Origin: Labyrinthula sp. Ha
Lineage: Eukaryota > Sar > Bigyra > Labyrinthulida > Labyrinthulaceae
Assembly (NCBI GenBank): GCA_015227615.1
Contig: JAALGZ010000020.1
Location: 558,001 to 622,000, forward strand
Reading direction: 5' to 3'
Length of the DNA stretch: 64,000 bases
The notes beneath the pieces are model-generated. The model saw only the letters and a list, made by a program, of their open reading frames with translations, ran no database searches and had not been told where the DNA came from. Shown one piece after another: positions 1-11,841 of the stretch. The translations under genes and the position numbers were made by a program. Numbering within the stretch: position 1 is the stretch's first letter; every line of letters begins with the position of its first letter.

Positions 1-600
1 CGGTTCATAAAAGAATTTGGCGCTTGGATATTCGATTAGGTATAACAACTGAGAAGCGAAGAAAATACAAGAAAGGAAAACTTGAAGCTTTGCATCACCC
101 ATTATTGCCTTTAACAAAGGTAAATAAGGATATTTTACTGGAAGCTATAAAACACGATACTGCATTTCTACAGAAGTGGAAACTAATGGACTATTCTCTT
201 ATTGTTGGTGTAGTAGATAAAAGTACAATAGAAAATGAAGATAATTTGAAATCCAAGTTTACTACAAGTGCTGAACTCTATGCAGGAAAGGATCTGCATA
301 CAGTTTCCTTGTATCATGAAACTGATTACATAGTTTTGTAAGTATTCTGTGCTTGCTTTATTTTTTAGTGTTGGGATAATTGATTTTCTACAAAGATGGG
401 ATGTTAAGAAAAAGATTGCTAAAAAGATAAAAATGTTTGAGAGAAATAAAGCTACTGTTCCACCAACCAAGTATGCTGAACGATTTGTTAAGCACTTTGA
501 ATTTGTATTGATCGCTCACGATGAGGATGTAGAGGAGCAACATGGCAGAAGAGATGCGGTAAATAAGCCTCACAGATGCTTTCCTTGTGCACTGAGATAA
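1..600 (+). CDS. phosphatidylinositol phosphate kinase, C-terminal part (5' end outside window)
   Basis: This is the 3' end of a PIP kinase, a membrane-associated lipid kinase that phosphorylates phosphatidylinositol phosphates. Exon 1 (to 337) contains FLQKWKLMDYSLIVGV, which matches the family's conserved FL....IMDYSLLVG segment. A 31-nt intron (338-368, GTAAGT...TTTTAG) joins DYIVF to VGIIDFLQRWDVKKK, matching the family's (Y/F)xGIIDxLQ..(N/D)xxKK block. The product then continues with the typical C-terminal YAERFVKHFEF and ends in TAA at 598-600. The frame is open from base 3, so the gene continues to the left. The stretch before MDYSL (LDIRLGITTEKRR) resembles the DLKGS region only weakly. 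I cannot tell whether that is divergence, an unresolved intron or the window edge. The gene converges on the RRM gene with 9 bp between stop codons. PIP4K and PIP5K subtypes cannot be separated from this part. Confidence 0.88.
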
Positions 601-609
601 GTTCCTAAG

Positions 610-1008
610 CTAAAAGTTGGTTTCGTTGTCTTTTGCTTCTTCGTCATTCAAGAAACCTTCTTCATTCAGCTTTTTTCTATACCAGTCGTTCATCTCATGC
701 CATGAAGGTTTAGTTTGACCAACTTTTATTGCATCTACAGGTGCAATACTTACTCGAAGAACTCTTCCCTTCACTATAGAGCTATCCATGTTAAAAACAG
801 CTTCTTCTGCATCTTCCTCTTCTTCGAACTCTATAAAACCAAAACCACGGCATCTTGTTAAGGTTTTACCATCTAACTTTGATAAAACACTTTCTTTAGG
901 GATTTCAAGTGACTTTATTGGGCCAAACGGAATAAAAAGTGCTTCAAAGCCTTGTTCCTTGATTGTATCTGAAATGCCGCCCACAAATACGAATCTCTTA
1001 TATTCCAT
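610..1008 (-). CDS. RRM protein resembling the RNA-binding half of cyclophilin E (PPIE)
   Basis: A 132-aa single-exon gene starting at ATG 1008 and ending in TAG. One RNA recognition motif fills residues about 5-90: RNP2 is VFVGGI and RNP1 is RGFGFIEF, followed by the usual GRVLRVSIA beta-4 strand. The segment FIPFGPI with the DAEEAVFNMD helix, and the region after the RRM (PSWHEMNDWYRKK), recall cyclophilin E (VWSDDDWLKKF in the animal protein). That protein is a spliceosome-associated RRM-peptidyl-prolyl isomerase. No isomerase domain follows: the protein ends in an acidic tail. It is likely a nuclear RNA-binding protein, possibly spliceosomal; the PPIE link is inferred from similarity alone. 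No intron was found. Confidence 0.85.
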   Translation of the reverse strand: MEYKRFVFVGGISDTIKEQGFEALFIPFGPIKSLEIPKESVLSKLDGKTLTRCRGFGFIEFEEEEDAEEAVFNMDSSIVKGRVLRVSIAPVDAIKVGQTKPSWHEMNDWYRKKLNEEGFLNDEEAKDNETNF

Positions 1009-4000
1009 TAGGTTGTATGTGGTAATTCACCATCGTTTTATATATCAAGATGTTTCACATTATGTTGGGTATAGATATTGGGATAGTTAATACAGGATTT
1101 TGAGAAACAAGGAATAAGTACCTACATTCTAATGGAACTAGTGTGCTTACTTGTGAATTGAATTAGTGACATATTCTCTTTATCTAACTACTTAATACTA
1201 TGCCCAAGATTCGGTTTCAAACTACACATATTTTCCGAATTGATTCAGTTTCATGATCTGCAAGTTATATAGTCTTATTCCCCAAAATAGAATCCGCGTA
1301 CGAGTTCATATAAATCTTTGCATAAATATATTCAGCAGAATATTAAATTGATTGTGATCTTGAGTGTAGGAAAATATTAAATGTTTTTTTTGGAAATTCA
1401 TTCATAGCACGACCAAATGTTAGTTACATTTGGGTGACATGTATGCCTTCAGATCTATAGCGCCATCACTCATATTTTTATTGCATTACATTATTTTAAG
1501 CTTTTAACCTGAAAAAGAAAGGAAGAAGACATATAGTTGGCTATTTCAACTGTTCTTTCGGATTCAGGGCCGTTGAGATGTATATGTTTTCATGTTTTTT
1601 CCGCTATCACATATGGTAATTTTAATGACATGTACATTTAGTTGTAAAGAATCATAACCCTTAATGATTATTCTTCAGTTTTGTCCTATATGGGAAATAA
1701 GTTTGCATAATATCACCAGTAAATTTTAAAGGGGTTTCATTAATAAGACTTTTTTTCTGTCAAGAGTTCCAAGCGCCCCATTTGGAGTATTTTCCTAAGA
1801 CAATACACCACCTAGAAATAGCTTTGAGTTTCAGGTTGCGGTAGGTAGCCTAGCATTCTATATGACTAGTTATGAATTTCATGGAAAGAATGGCTATGAT
1901 AGGTCATTATCTTGATGGGTTTATGCTGTACAGATATCACAGTCTTAAATATTATATTGTTGAGAATTTTCATAGGTAGATAGATCTATTGAGTTTTTCC
2001 CCCAGAAAAGTCTATAAACTGTTTAATCTGTATTCCCCATGAATAGAGGAAATTTATGTACCCGAATGACAGCTCCACATTTAGTTTTACTGAAACTTCT
2101 TGAAATAAGAATTCTACTCTGCAAGAACCCATAGGATAGAAATTACAACGTGTAATACTGTTTTTACTCAGTTAACCCAACTAGAGAAAGTGTAAGTCTT
2201 ATCTCCACCATCAGTATTTTAAATACGTTGGTATTGAATCTGGTTATGTTTAATTTCTCTGGAAGTGCTGGTATCCCTCCTGTTCAAAAATAAATCCTAT
2301 TAACATCCATAAACTATGAAACAGAGATCGCGAACCAGCGAATATCATACGTAACATCGTAGCAGAATTCACAAAAAGAAATCTTAGATGACACTTCAAA
2401 TCATGATTGTCTATAGTGAATGCTCTTTAGTATCTTGATAAGTGTACACAGGGAGCGGAAACCTGAGCCCAAAGAAACGATCCCAAATATAAATAGTAAC
2501 CTACGGTTTATATACGGTAACAATATAGCAATAGATATTGCGCCTACAAACCCAGAAAACTATTAAATTTATCTCTAATGTACTCTAAAAAAATTCGTAA
2601 AATTTAGTTAACTGCATGTCAAAAGCTACCATAGAATCAAAGAAAGAAAAGAGAAAAGTCTTAAAAGCAGTTGCGTAAATATCACAATTGTTTTTCAACA
2701 AAATTTGCATCTCAATTCAAATAAAGTTCTTACATCATCTATCTAAAAAAGTCCAAATTCAATAAGTACTAACCTTTGGCAGATAACTTCTTGATTTTAA
2801 CGATATATAGCTGCAGAATCCCACATGGAAGCCTCGCATTGAAGTACCTGTCCTGGTTGTCTCAAAAAAAGAAATCGCAATCTGTTCAGCTGAAAATCAA
2901 CCAATTTTGGAATTAGAATGATATAGAAAAACAAGTCAAAATTAAGATTGTATATATCTTTAGTCATACCTTGAGATGCAAGGGAAAAACCAAATACGAT
3001 GACAATATTGGAGATTAGTGAGCTTTAAGTATGACACAGCAGGTCTGGATTTGATGATGTAATATTTTAAGCTCATGGGTAGGGTGTAATGAAGGATACT
3101 TCGGGGTCATTCTGACTGCTTGAATAATTTCATCTCCTTGAAGCCTAATTAGAATCTTCTATTAGTTTTTGGGAAATTGCACGAGGTATTGAAAAACAAT
3201 TGGTTCTTGAATGTGTTTTAAACTTAATCAAAACCCCGACCATATGCTTTATTTTGGGTTTGAGTATGTAAATCCTAGCCCCTATATCAGAATCTTTCTC
3301 GATACGGAATCGGTGGCCTGAGATTACCCATTATTAATCTTCGAATCCAATCAATCGACGAAAACTAAATTTTAAGTAATCGCACTATTTTTTGTCAAAA
3401 CATATTACTCATATGAATCGAGGATATGGTATTATATCATCTTGTTCCTGAAGCCATTCCCTATTGTATTAAGAAAGTGCTATGACATCCTCTTTATATA
3501 TATATAAACGCTGTTGCATTTCCAAAAGATTTTCAACCACATGGGGCACAAAATTATGATAGCTATACTTGACCGCTATAGCCAAAGTCAGCAACATTTA
3601 AAGGTAATAGAAACCCATTATTCTAACCTAGTAGAGTACACATTTATTTCCTCGTGGGGCATAAACTAGAACAACTGTCAAAATTTAGCTTCGTTAAAAG
3701 GAAGGTGTATAGCTCAATGTTGATATGAACAATATCATTTATTCACTATCATTCTCGCAGTCGGACCCCCTCCCTTATGGAATATGTTATCAAGTTTAAG
3801 ACTTAACTTATTAATAAGTACCCTTAAATGCAAAATAAAACTTATCTAAGGCCCTCATCCATGTACGGGATCTATTTTCGCAAATATTTTATAGATTCCT
3901 TACTCCATTTTCTCTCTACTGAACTCGCTCATCTCCATGTTAGGAGATTCTCGGATTGCACTCTCTATCGCATATATTGTGCTGAATCCAAGCTCTTACA

Positions 4001-7000
4001 TTTTTCAAATTTGTTTTAAGGGATATCTTATGTAGTTTTATAAAAAATAACATAACAATTCCAGCCGGAATTAGCGCGTTGGTGCACCCTGGTCTCAAGT
4101 GCAATCTGTGGTATATTCTTTTTCATAACAACGGCTAACCCAGTCTGGTGATATTCACTAAGTCCAGAAATGCTGTAACAATAACTGCAATTTATTGCAC
4201 TCAATGTGGCAGTTCATTCTCCATGCTATTTTTGTACTCTTGAACGCTTGATAACCTTTTAGGGATCTTAACCGTGACTTTAGTAAATATCTTTAGGTAG
4301 TAAAAATACATACGACATCTCGTGAAAATCCTTTAAAAATTATAATATAATTATTTAGTACAGAGTTTTGACAAATAAATTATTGATTGATATAAAAAAA
4401 TAAATAAGGCTTAAGATAGCGCTATCAGAGAGACAGATTACAGGAAATATCATTATCTTTTCATGAGAAATCATCAAGAATGACCAAGCGAGCATCCTCC
4501 TATGATGTTGCACTCTACCAAAAATTTTGCACTGGAGTTTGAGAGACTATAGCTTACGTAACCATATATACGTGTATAAATTATAGTAACTAGCTTCTTT
4601 GAACTTTAGAGCCTATATCATGTTAACCCGACACAACTATATTGCATTTAGGTGTCCAGAAGTAATAAACGGTTGAGCAGCTACATTTTACTGCTTCGTC
4701 TTCTTTCTACGAAAACATTTCAAACTTTAAATGTCATTGAAACATTTTATTGCAAATTTCTCAATACAATCTGGTTAATAGTCATTAGTTGGTATATCTA
4801 ATAGAGGAATAAATCAATATGAATTTTGCCTTACTGATAATCTATTTATTATGCTTCTATGACATTATCTTACAGTATGGTTCCTGTCAAAATAAAATAT
4901 TTTCATCTGTTCTACCTGCCAATTATTTATTATTCTATTGTATTAGCACATTAGCAGATAGGCATCGATATCACACTAACCTTAGATGTATTCTCTGGAA
5001 AAGCTCCGTCTTGCACTTCACGTAACTAACGTATCTGTTGTGTTTGATATGTCAAAATCTTCAAAGTTATTGCAATCTTATGAACGGAACCTGGCTGATA
5101 CTGATTTGATACTAATTTCTTATATTTTGTCTAAAAAAATCAAGAAAGAAAACTCTAAGGAATTTCAATGCAGAATAAATTTGGGTTTGCAGTGGGGCGG
5201 CTTTCTCTAATGAGAAGAGACAATGTGTAAGGGGAAAACCGCTTAGGTATAAATAACTGTAGACAAGGTTTAACCAATGTACCTGGAAGTTTTTTTTGAA
5301 GCGAAATAGGTGTATTTAAGTATTAAAAACTTTCTATGTATACATTGCCTAGATTTTGAAAGTAATTTAAAATTCCCTATTCCAAGTATCTAACTATTAA
5401 ATTACTAAGTATTAAAAAATAAACAAATCAACTTTCTTGGCCGAGTGTTAGCATAGATAACGATGCACAAGGAAAATATCATTAATCACTTATTTTTTTG
5501 CCTTTGGATATCTTCGTGTACTTTACTTACTAGCATGACTCAGAGTAGAAATTATCAGGGACTATAACTTTAAACAAATTGAAATAAAAAAATAAGTGAT
5601 AAGGTTTTGGACAATATTGACATCAAAGTAATTAGAATTTAAGTTTTTATGTCTCTCATTTGTGCAATCATTGCTTCCGTCTCAAGAATCTTCGCGCTTT
5701 AATTGTTTGAATACTTTTAAGCTTTATTTTGGAAAACTTTAGTTTCCTAGAACAAGGTCCAAAAATAAGCTGACACTGGCCATGTCTATTCACAGATCCA
5801 GAATGGCAACATGTCTAACCTTCATATTAATAGATATTACATGGCTAGGGGGTTTTTACGTACCAGTTTTTGGTCTAAGTTTAAGGTGATACTATTTGTG
5901 AAGGGTAAGGGCTAGAATATTGTAATTCTAGATATCTGTTGGCTTGTTAGTGGTTCTTTATTACAATATAAAACAAGTATCGAACATATGAAAAACTTCT
6001 TAAATACATTATCATTCGAAAAACTCGTTGGGAGTATTTTAACACAAAGAAAGCCATGAACGCAATTGTGTCCTGCCACAATGTCCGATACGAGCAATAA
6101 TTAATAGAAATTTTCCAAGTTTTTGAGCAAAAATTGACCCCAAAACTTCCAAAATATTACTGAGGTTTTACTTCCAAGTCTATTTAATAGTGAAGTTTTC
6201 CAAGACATAAATATAATGAAACAAGGACGATGTAGGAAAATGTTCGATGTCTGTCATTACATATATAACACACACCTAATTTGAGAGTCTGAAAAAAACA
6301 AAGATGATCAAGAATAAATGCAAAAAAATAAATGAACGAATGGGCAAATTTTATAGGTTTTGACCTATCTAGAATAACTTCTTTTGATTGTAGGGATTAA
6401 TGAAGTCCGCGATGCCCTAGAGGTTTTCCGAACTTAATCATAAATCAAACGAAATTTTTAAAATAGAATCAAACTTGGATTTAAGGTATAATACCCTACC
6501 TTTAAGTCCCAACAAAAACTCAAGAGAGGTAAACAGTCTACTTAATGCTCTTATCATTTGCTTGGAAAATGAAAAAGGGAACCAATTCCTCTAGTTTCGC
6601 AATCCTCGAAAATGAAGGAGAAAATCCCCTAGGATTTGGTCTTGCTATTGTTGTAACCTTATTTTTTTGCTAACAGTGGATATTTGTATTTTATGAGATA
6701 ACCCTTCCGCTGTTATTGTGAGTGATGGTTTAACGTAATAGTGCTACCAGTTTCTAACTTCCTCTTGTTCTAAAGCTTTAACAGGGTTAACGATGTTGGA
6801 CAAATATATGCATGGTATTAAGACATAAATCCTCAGCACCGGGTATTATTTTGGAGAAATATTTTAAGCAATAAGTGCAGTATCTAACAAATAAATATTT
6901 CTATATAAGGTACAATTTTTTTAAAACCCATACAAGCTGTATATAAGCATCGGAATTGAATATTTTTATCAATATTGACAATTGTTTTAATTTTGTTTAT

Positions 7001-8077
7001 CAATAATAGAATTAGGATTTTGATTCGCACCAATTGATTCTCATTCTTTCGTGTTTATAAATTAAGTATCAATAATTAGGCAATATGGTTTTGTTAATAT
7101 TAGTGATTTTCAAAAAAAGGGGGTAGAAAATATAGTAACAAATTATCAATAAATGAATTCTGATCCCTAGTTTGATACCAACACCCCTTAGGATCTAAAC
7201 AAGTGAGAGAAATAATTAAGCTATTGAAAATGAACTTAACCCTTTTACTCTGGTTAATAAAGTAATAAGTGCTCAATAAAATACCAATAGAATGAACTTA
7301 TGCAAAGGTATAATTTTATGGCTTAAACGCTTTAACAAACTTATCAAGGAAGAAAAGAACCGATCGAATTACCTTGAATCTAATAGTCCAATTGTTGGCA
7401 TCTGTTACAGCACATTTAGCACGTTCTCGCCAAATCTACAGCCGAAAAAACACTATATCGCAGTTAATGAATTAAACTTGTTAAAAAATCCTTACCACAA
7501 TTCAGAAATCTTAGTTTTTTTCCATGTTAACTTGATGTCAAACTATATAGCAGATTAGAACCGTTAATGAACTCTTTTAGGGTATGAATTAGATATGGTA
7601 AGAAAGAGTATGCCGAGTATGACATGCTAGCATTGTAAGAATGCATTAAAGATAATGTTTACTTAGATATACTACATTAAGCTCATATATGTACAGTATT
7701 AACTCTATACAAATCCTCATTTCATCTCTTAAAAAATTGCAGTAATACATGTGGAGCTTATCTTATCTAGAGTAGCTTTAAACCAATGTGAAAATCCATA
7801 TAACCGCAGTTGGGTTAAGTAGTGTGATAACGTGTAAAACTATTCCAGTTTCTTTGCATGATATTGTACTTTTAGAATTACAGTAGGTGTTTTCGCCAAG
7901 AACAGAGTAAAATTTAGCATTGTGTTACGACACCACGGGAGATGTGAACAGATACTGATTTGGGAAGGCGCTATGAAAGTCAATATAAGAGTTAAGCAAA
8001 CAACTGGTATGATACAACCATACCAGAGACAAATCTGTAATCCTATTAATTTACCATTCATATCGAAGTTATTTGGT
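1009..8077. other. gene-poor spacer 1 (7.1 kb)
   Basis: I see no recognisable intact gene. Open stretches are short (the longest about 60-90 codons), many lack an ATG, and none shows a conserved family motif or joins to another across a 27-34 nt intron. A simple TA run lies near 3498-3507. Base composition looks similar to that of the genes, so this is not simple-sequence DNA. A 73-codon ATG frame at 7840-8061 (-), just beyond the attractin-like stop, is hydrophobic but unsupported. Confidence 0.6.
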
Positions 8078-10426
8078 TCAAATAATTTGATGTAATATAG
8101 TTAACACGAGAATAGAAAAGTAGGTGTTCCCGTTGAAAATATGTCCGCCAGCGTATGGGATCATGTAAGAGCAATCAAGTCCTTGGTATTTCCTCCACAG
8201 TCTAGTGTTTTTGTAAGGATCAGGCACTCGGAAACAATTGCAGGTCCCAGTTGTAGCATTACAAACGCCCCGTGGATAGGAGCAATTGTGCAAGCACTTT
8301 TTTAACTCACAAGACGTTCCATAGAAACCATAATCACACACACACCGTCCTTTCGAGGACAGATGATCAAGAGCACAAAAACCTTTGAAGCTGCAATTAT
8401 TCTTGCAGTTATTTATTTGTATGCTGCAGTCTCTTCCTGAAAACCCTGCATTGCACAAACAACTTCCTGTATTACCGTCACATTGTCCATTTGAAAACAA
8501 ACTGACATACTCTTGAAGTTTGTATTCAGAATAGTTAGTTGGAAGAAGAGCTAGACCAGAGGGATATTGGAGAAAATATCTGTAGTGCGAAAATGCATAT
8601 TTTTGGTTGTAGGCTACATAATGTGGTGAATTTGGACCCTTAAGTGCTCCGAGCATTCCATTTTCAGAAGCGGAAACTATTGGTGCTGCACATTCCGCAC
8701 ACCTAGTTTCTCGCATATAAACATCAAATAAACATAAAGAACCAGGACAAGATTTGTTGCTGCAATCAACCCCAGTGTAACCCTCAACGCAATGACAAAC
8801 GCCGAAAAAACACTGCCCATTTCCAACGCAATGATTTCTACAGCGATGGATGGGTTTAACCCAGAACTCATTCCACGCACCAGTTTTGGACAGTTTCAAT
8901 AGTTTCTCAACTTTATGTGTTGCCTTCTGTGGAAGTGTTTGACCACCGTGTAAGTAAATTTCACCAGTCGCCTCAACAAGACAGGCAGAGAAATATCCGA
9001 CGCTTCTTACGTTAAGGTTTTTTGATACTAGTGTTGTTCTTTTTTGCCAGAACTTTGTACCAAGATCAAAGAGCCAATAATCGTTGAAAAATTTATCATT
9101 ATTAATTCCCCCAATTAGAATCAGCTTGTTTTGTAAATAAAACATTTTACCACCCTCACGGGGCGAGGGTACAATGTTGTCATTTGGATTCTTCCAGATC
9201 CATTGTGAAAAATCATTAATTTTAAAAGATTCAACGTGACTCCAAATTCCAGATTTTACTTCATAACTCCATAGATCATTTAGCCAAAACTCGTACACTG
9301 GTGCTCCTTTGTAATACGGATATCCTTCATATGTACGATAACCACCAAATACGTAGATAGAGCTATTGGAAGCCGCCATGTAAAAACTTGACCTTTTTTC
9401 AGGCCATTTCAGGTAACATCTTTTTTCAAATCTTTCCTCCCAAGGAATGTCAGGATGAAGGGACGTTGATACGGGGTCAATATTTACCAAATCGCACTGT
9501 TTTACTTTCTTTGGCTCACTGTATGCTATTATACATGATTCGTAGATAATGAGGCAGTTCGTAGAGCCTGGGGCGCAATAGCAAGAAGAGAAATCTAGTA
9601 CAAATAAATCATTGCGGAATTTCTGACCATCATCTCCCCCAAACACAAAGACATGAGAATGGTTTACCCTAGCTCCACCCATTTTCCATCTTTTTGGGAA
9701 ATTAAAATCTTTCTGGATCCATTTGGTACCAGTCTTATTTTCATTTTCTTCAAGCAGAGTCTTATTCAAAGGAAGTATCCATAGATCACCACAATAGTCG
9801 ATGCAAAAAGGACCTAAACCACCAAAGATTGCCAAAAACTGATTCAGCAACACAAACGATAAATGATGGTACCTTGAAAAAGGTGATTTACATACTTCCA
9901 CCCCATCTATGTTCGAGCACTCCCCGATGGGTGTTTGGGGGATTAGGTTGTTCCACGTTCTGTTTTTGACATCATAGAGCCAGACGTCGTTGTAAAAAAG
10001 GCCAACTGGTGCCAACTTCTTTATCTCTGACTCTGTATAATTGAGATAACTTGTATTGCTAAGTTTTGTGCTTCCAAATTTTCGGTTCTTTGAAGGTTGC
10101 TCTAGTATCTTTTGATCATAAGTAGAGATCTCCAGTCTTCCTCTGACACTAACAAGCTCAAAAGTTTTAGGTTCATGGAAGGACAGATAATCATTACCCC
10201 TTCCTCCAAACAAAACTATATATGTCCTAAAATTGAAACCATACAGTCTATTACTTGTTTATGTCCAAATCCTTCCAGCTGTCCATGGTGTGCCCAAACC
10301 TAACCTAATAAAAATAAACTACAACTACCTTGGACCTGGTGAAGGAACATTTGATGGTGATGTAAGATTTATCCATGAGATTACTCTATTAAAATGAAGC
10401 GTTAAAATCATATTGAGTAGTTTCAT
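8078..10426 (-). CDS. attractin-like kelch/EGF surface protein
   Basis: Three exons, 10426-10329, 10299-10255 and 10226-8078, are joined by introns of 29 nt (10300-10328) and 28 nt (10227-10254). The product is 763 aa. The splices rebuild a continuous first kelch blade: W...PSPGPR, then FGHTMDSW, then TYIVLFGGRGNDY. A short hydrophobic leader (MKLLNMILTLHF) suggests a signal peptide. Kelch repeats fill residues about 20-500, with repeated FGG, IFGGLG, VFGGDD, VFGGYR, LIGG and LHGG turns and W...P.R signatures. Cys-rich EGF-like modules follow at about 508-540 and 630-735 (GQCFFGVCHCVEGYTGVDC, GRCVCDYGFYGTSC). The hydrophobic C terminus (SILVLTILHQII) could be a GPI signal or a membrane anchor. 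The order kelch then EGF recalls attractin/MEGF8-type cell-surface proteins; the ligand is unknown. The gene is divergent from the type II membrane protein gene, 103 bp away. Confidence 0.85.
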
Positions 10427-10529
10427 CGACTTTTCTTTTCTCTTTTCATACTTTGTTGACAACTGAAGTAGCCTAACGGTTACCTCGTGATATAAAACAC
10501 AATGTTGAATTACCGTTCTATAGAAAATT
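10427..10529. promoter_or_regulatory. 103-bp bidirectional promoter with Myb-like TAACGGTTA site
   Basis: This is the only DNA between the ATG codons of two divergent genes, so it must hold both start regions. It contains TAACGGTTA at 10474-10482, which has a perfect Myb-type core (AACGG). The same 9-mer lies just upstream of MSI1 (43808-43816), and a 7-bp version lies upstream of CKS1. The function is inferred from position and recurrence. Confidence 0.5.
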
Positions 10530-11837
10530 ATGCCATCTTTGAGGAAACAAAAAATAGTGAAGAGAAGAGAAAAGAGAACAAAAAAGAAAAGGAAAACACA
10601 AAAAAATGAGAAGCCTTCCTTTGGAATTAGAGCTTTTCTATCATTTAATCCGATATTCTTTCGATTGTTTTTGAAATTGGTGCTGTTGGGTACACTTGTC
10701 CTTGTATTCGGAACTTGCGTGTTGCTGAAAAAAAACATCAACTCTAACTCTGCTAAAGTACTGTCAGATGAAACAATAATAACCAAAAATAATAATATGC
10801 TTCGATCATCACGGTTTGAAAACCAAATAATGCCACATTTGGTCGACACAACAGACGAGGCAACTTCTAATGTTGATCAGTTTTCTCTTATTTATAGTTT
10901 TTATGAGGAAGTAAACCCAAATTTATTATCAGAAGTTCCGAATATTGTATTAAGATATAAAGGTAATGAAAAGGAACTTTACAAGAAGCTGTTTCAGAAA
11001 TACGGGAAAACACCAGGAGGCCTAAGAATGGATTCTTCCTCTTTTTCAAGAAAAAATGTTCCTACAATACAAGAAGAGTTTTCTACAAATCCAGATGAAG
11101 ATGATTTGTTAGTATCATTTAACCCCTTTCCAGCTAAAAAGCAAAGCATGAAGCAATTTGCTGATGCAAACAAAATTGAGTTTAAAAATGAGGTCGTTTT
11201 TCAAAAAAGTACCGTTCAACCATATTTAGATGCAGAAAATTCAGTGCTCACGAAAATTGAGAGATTAAATAAGTCTTCGAGAAAAGTTTCTATAGTTCTT
11301 GTTGGCTTGCCTGGAAGTGGAAAATTTAAAATATTGGATCACTTGATTTCTCATTATGGATATAGTTTAGATGATATTTCCCTGAACAAAAGTGACCAAG
11401 TATTAAAGAAAATTTATTTGGAAGATACTGTTTTGAAGGATTTTGATACTCTGAACTTTGAAGAAAACACATTATTTCTAATTTCTAAGAAAACCACCGG
11501 TCTATGGGAAAAAACCATTAGAAATGCAGAGAATATAATGAATAAACACACCTCAAGTGACATAGTTGAAAAGTTTAAACTTCTAAAAAATGTGAATGTC
11601 CAAGAAGAACATAATGTCTTTTATTCACAAGTTATGGAGAAAACACCATCTGATAAACGAATAATATTAAATTTTACTGAGAAAAACTATCAAAAGTTTA
11701 ACTTTCAGTGGTTAGATCATTTTTTAAGTTCCAAAGGGCAATCTTTGAAATGGTCAGAAGAAATTGATGTGAAAAAATTAAATATTGATAGCAAATATAG
11801 ATTTTATTTTGAGCTCGACGGTGTAAATAGATCGTGA
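10530..11837 (+). CDS. type II membrane protein with a P-loop-like GLPGSGKF motif, unknown function
   Basis: A 435-aa single-exon gene with ATG at 10530 and TGA stop. I do not recognise the family. The first 30 residues are strongly basic (KKKRKTQKNEK), followed by one membrane segment at about residues 48-67 (LFLKLVLLGTLVLVFG). That gives a cytosolic N terminus and a large lumenal or extracellular domain. Residues 259-266 read GLPGSGKF after a hydrophobic strand (VSIVLVGL), the classic setting of a Walker A motif, but the final Ser/Thr of GxxxxGK(S/T) is Phe. The rest is rich in Lys, Asn and Phe. Positively charged N termini with one anchor are common in Golgi enzymes such as sulfotransferases, whose PAPS loop can also look like a P-loop. 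That is only a suggestion. Its stop lies 4 bp from the stop of the convergent 7TM-RGS gene. Confidence 0.8.
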   Translation: MPSLRKQKIVKRREKRTKKKRKTQKNEKPSFGIRAFLSFNPIFFRLFLKLVLLGTLVLVFGTCVLLKKNINSNSAKVLSDETIITKNNNMLRSSRFENQIMPHLVDTTDEATSNVDQFSLIYSFYEEVNPNLLSEVPNIVLRYKGNEKELYKKLFQKYGKTPGGLRMDSSSFSRKNVPTIQEEFSTNPDEDDLLVSFNPFPAKKQSMKQFADANKIEFKNEVVFQKSTVQPYLDAENSVLTKIERLNKSSRKVSIVLVGLPGSGKFKILDHLISHYGYSLDDISLNKSDQVLKKIYLEDTVLKDFDTLNFEENTLFLISKKTTGLWEKTIRNAENIMNKHTSSDIVEKFKLLKNVNVQEEHNVFYSQVMEKTPSDKRIILNFTEKNYQKFNFQWLDHFLSSKGQSLKWSEEIDVKKLNIDSKYRFYFELDGVNRS

Positions 11838-11841
11838 ACCA

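Noticed and set aside
3498-3507. TA-rich run as a possible microsatellite or origin
   Set aside because: Only a few units long; nothing else supports a function.
7840-8061. 73-codon ATG frame next to the attractin-like stop, hydrophobic
   Set aside because: No motif; hydrophobic chance frames are common in AT-rich DNA, and the attractin-like gene already ends cleanly.
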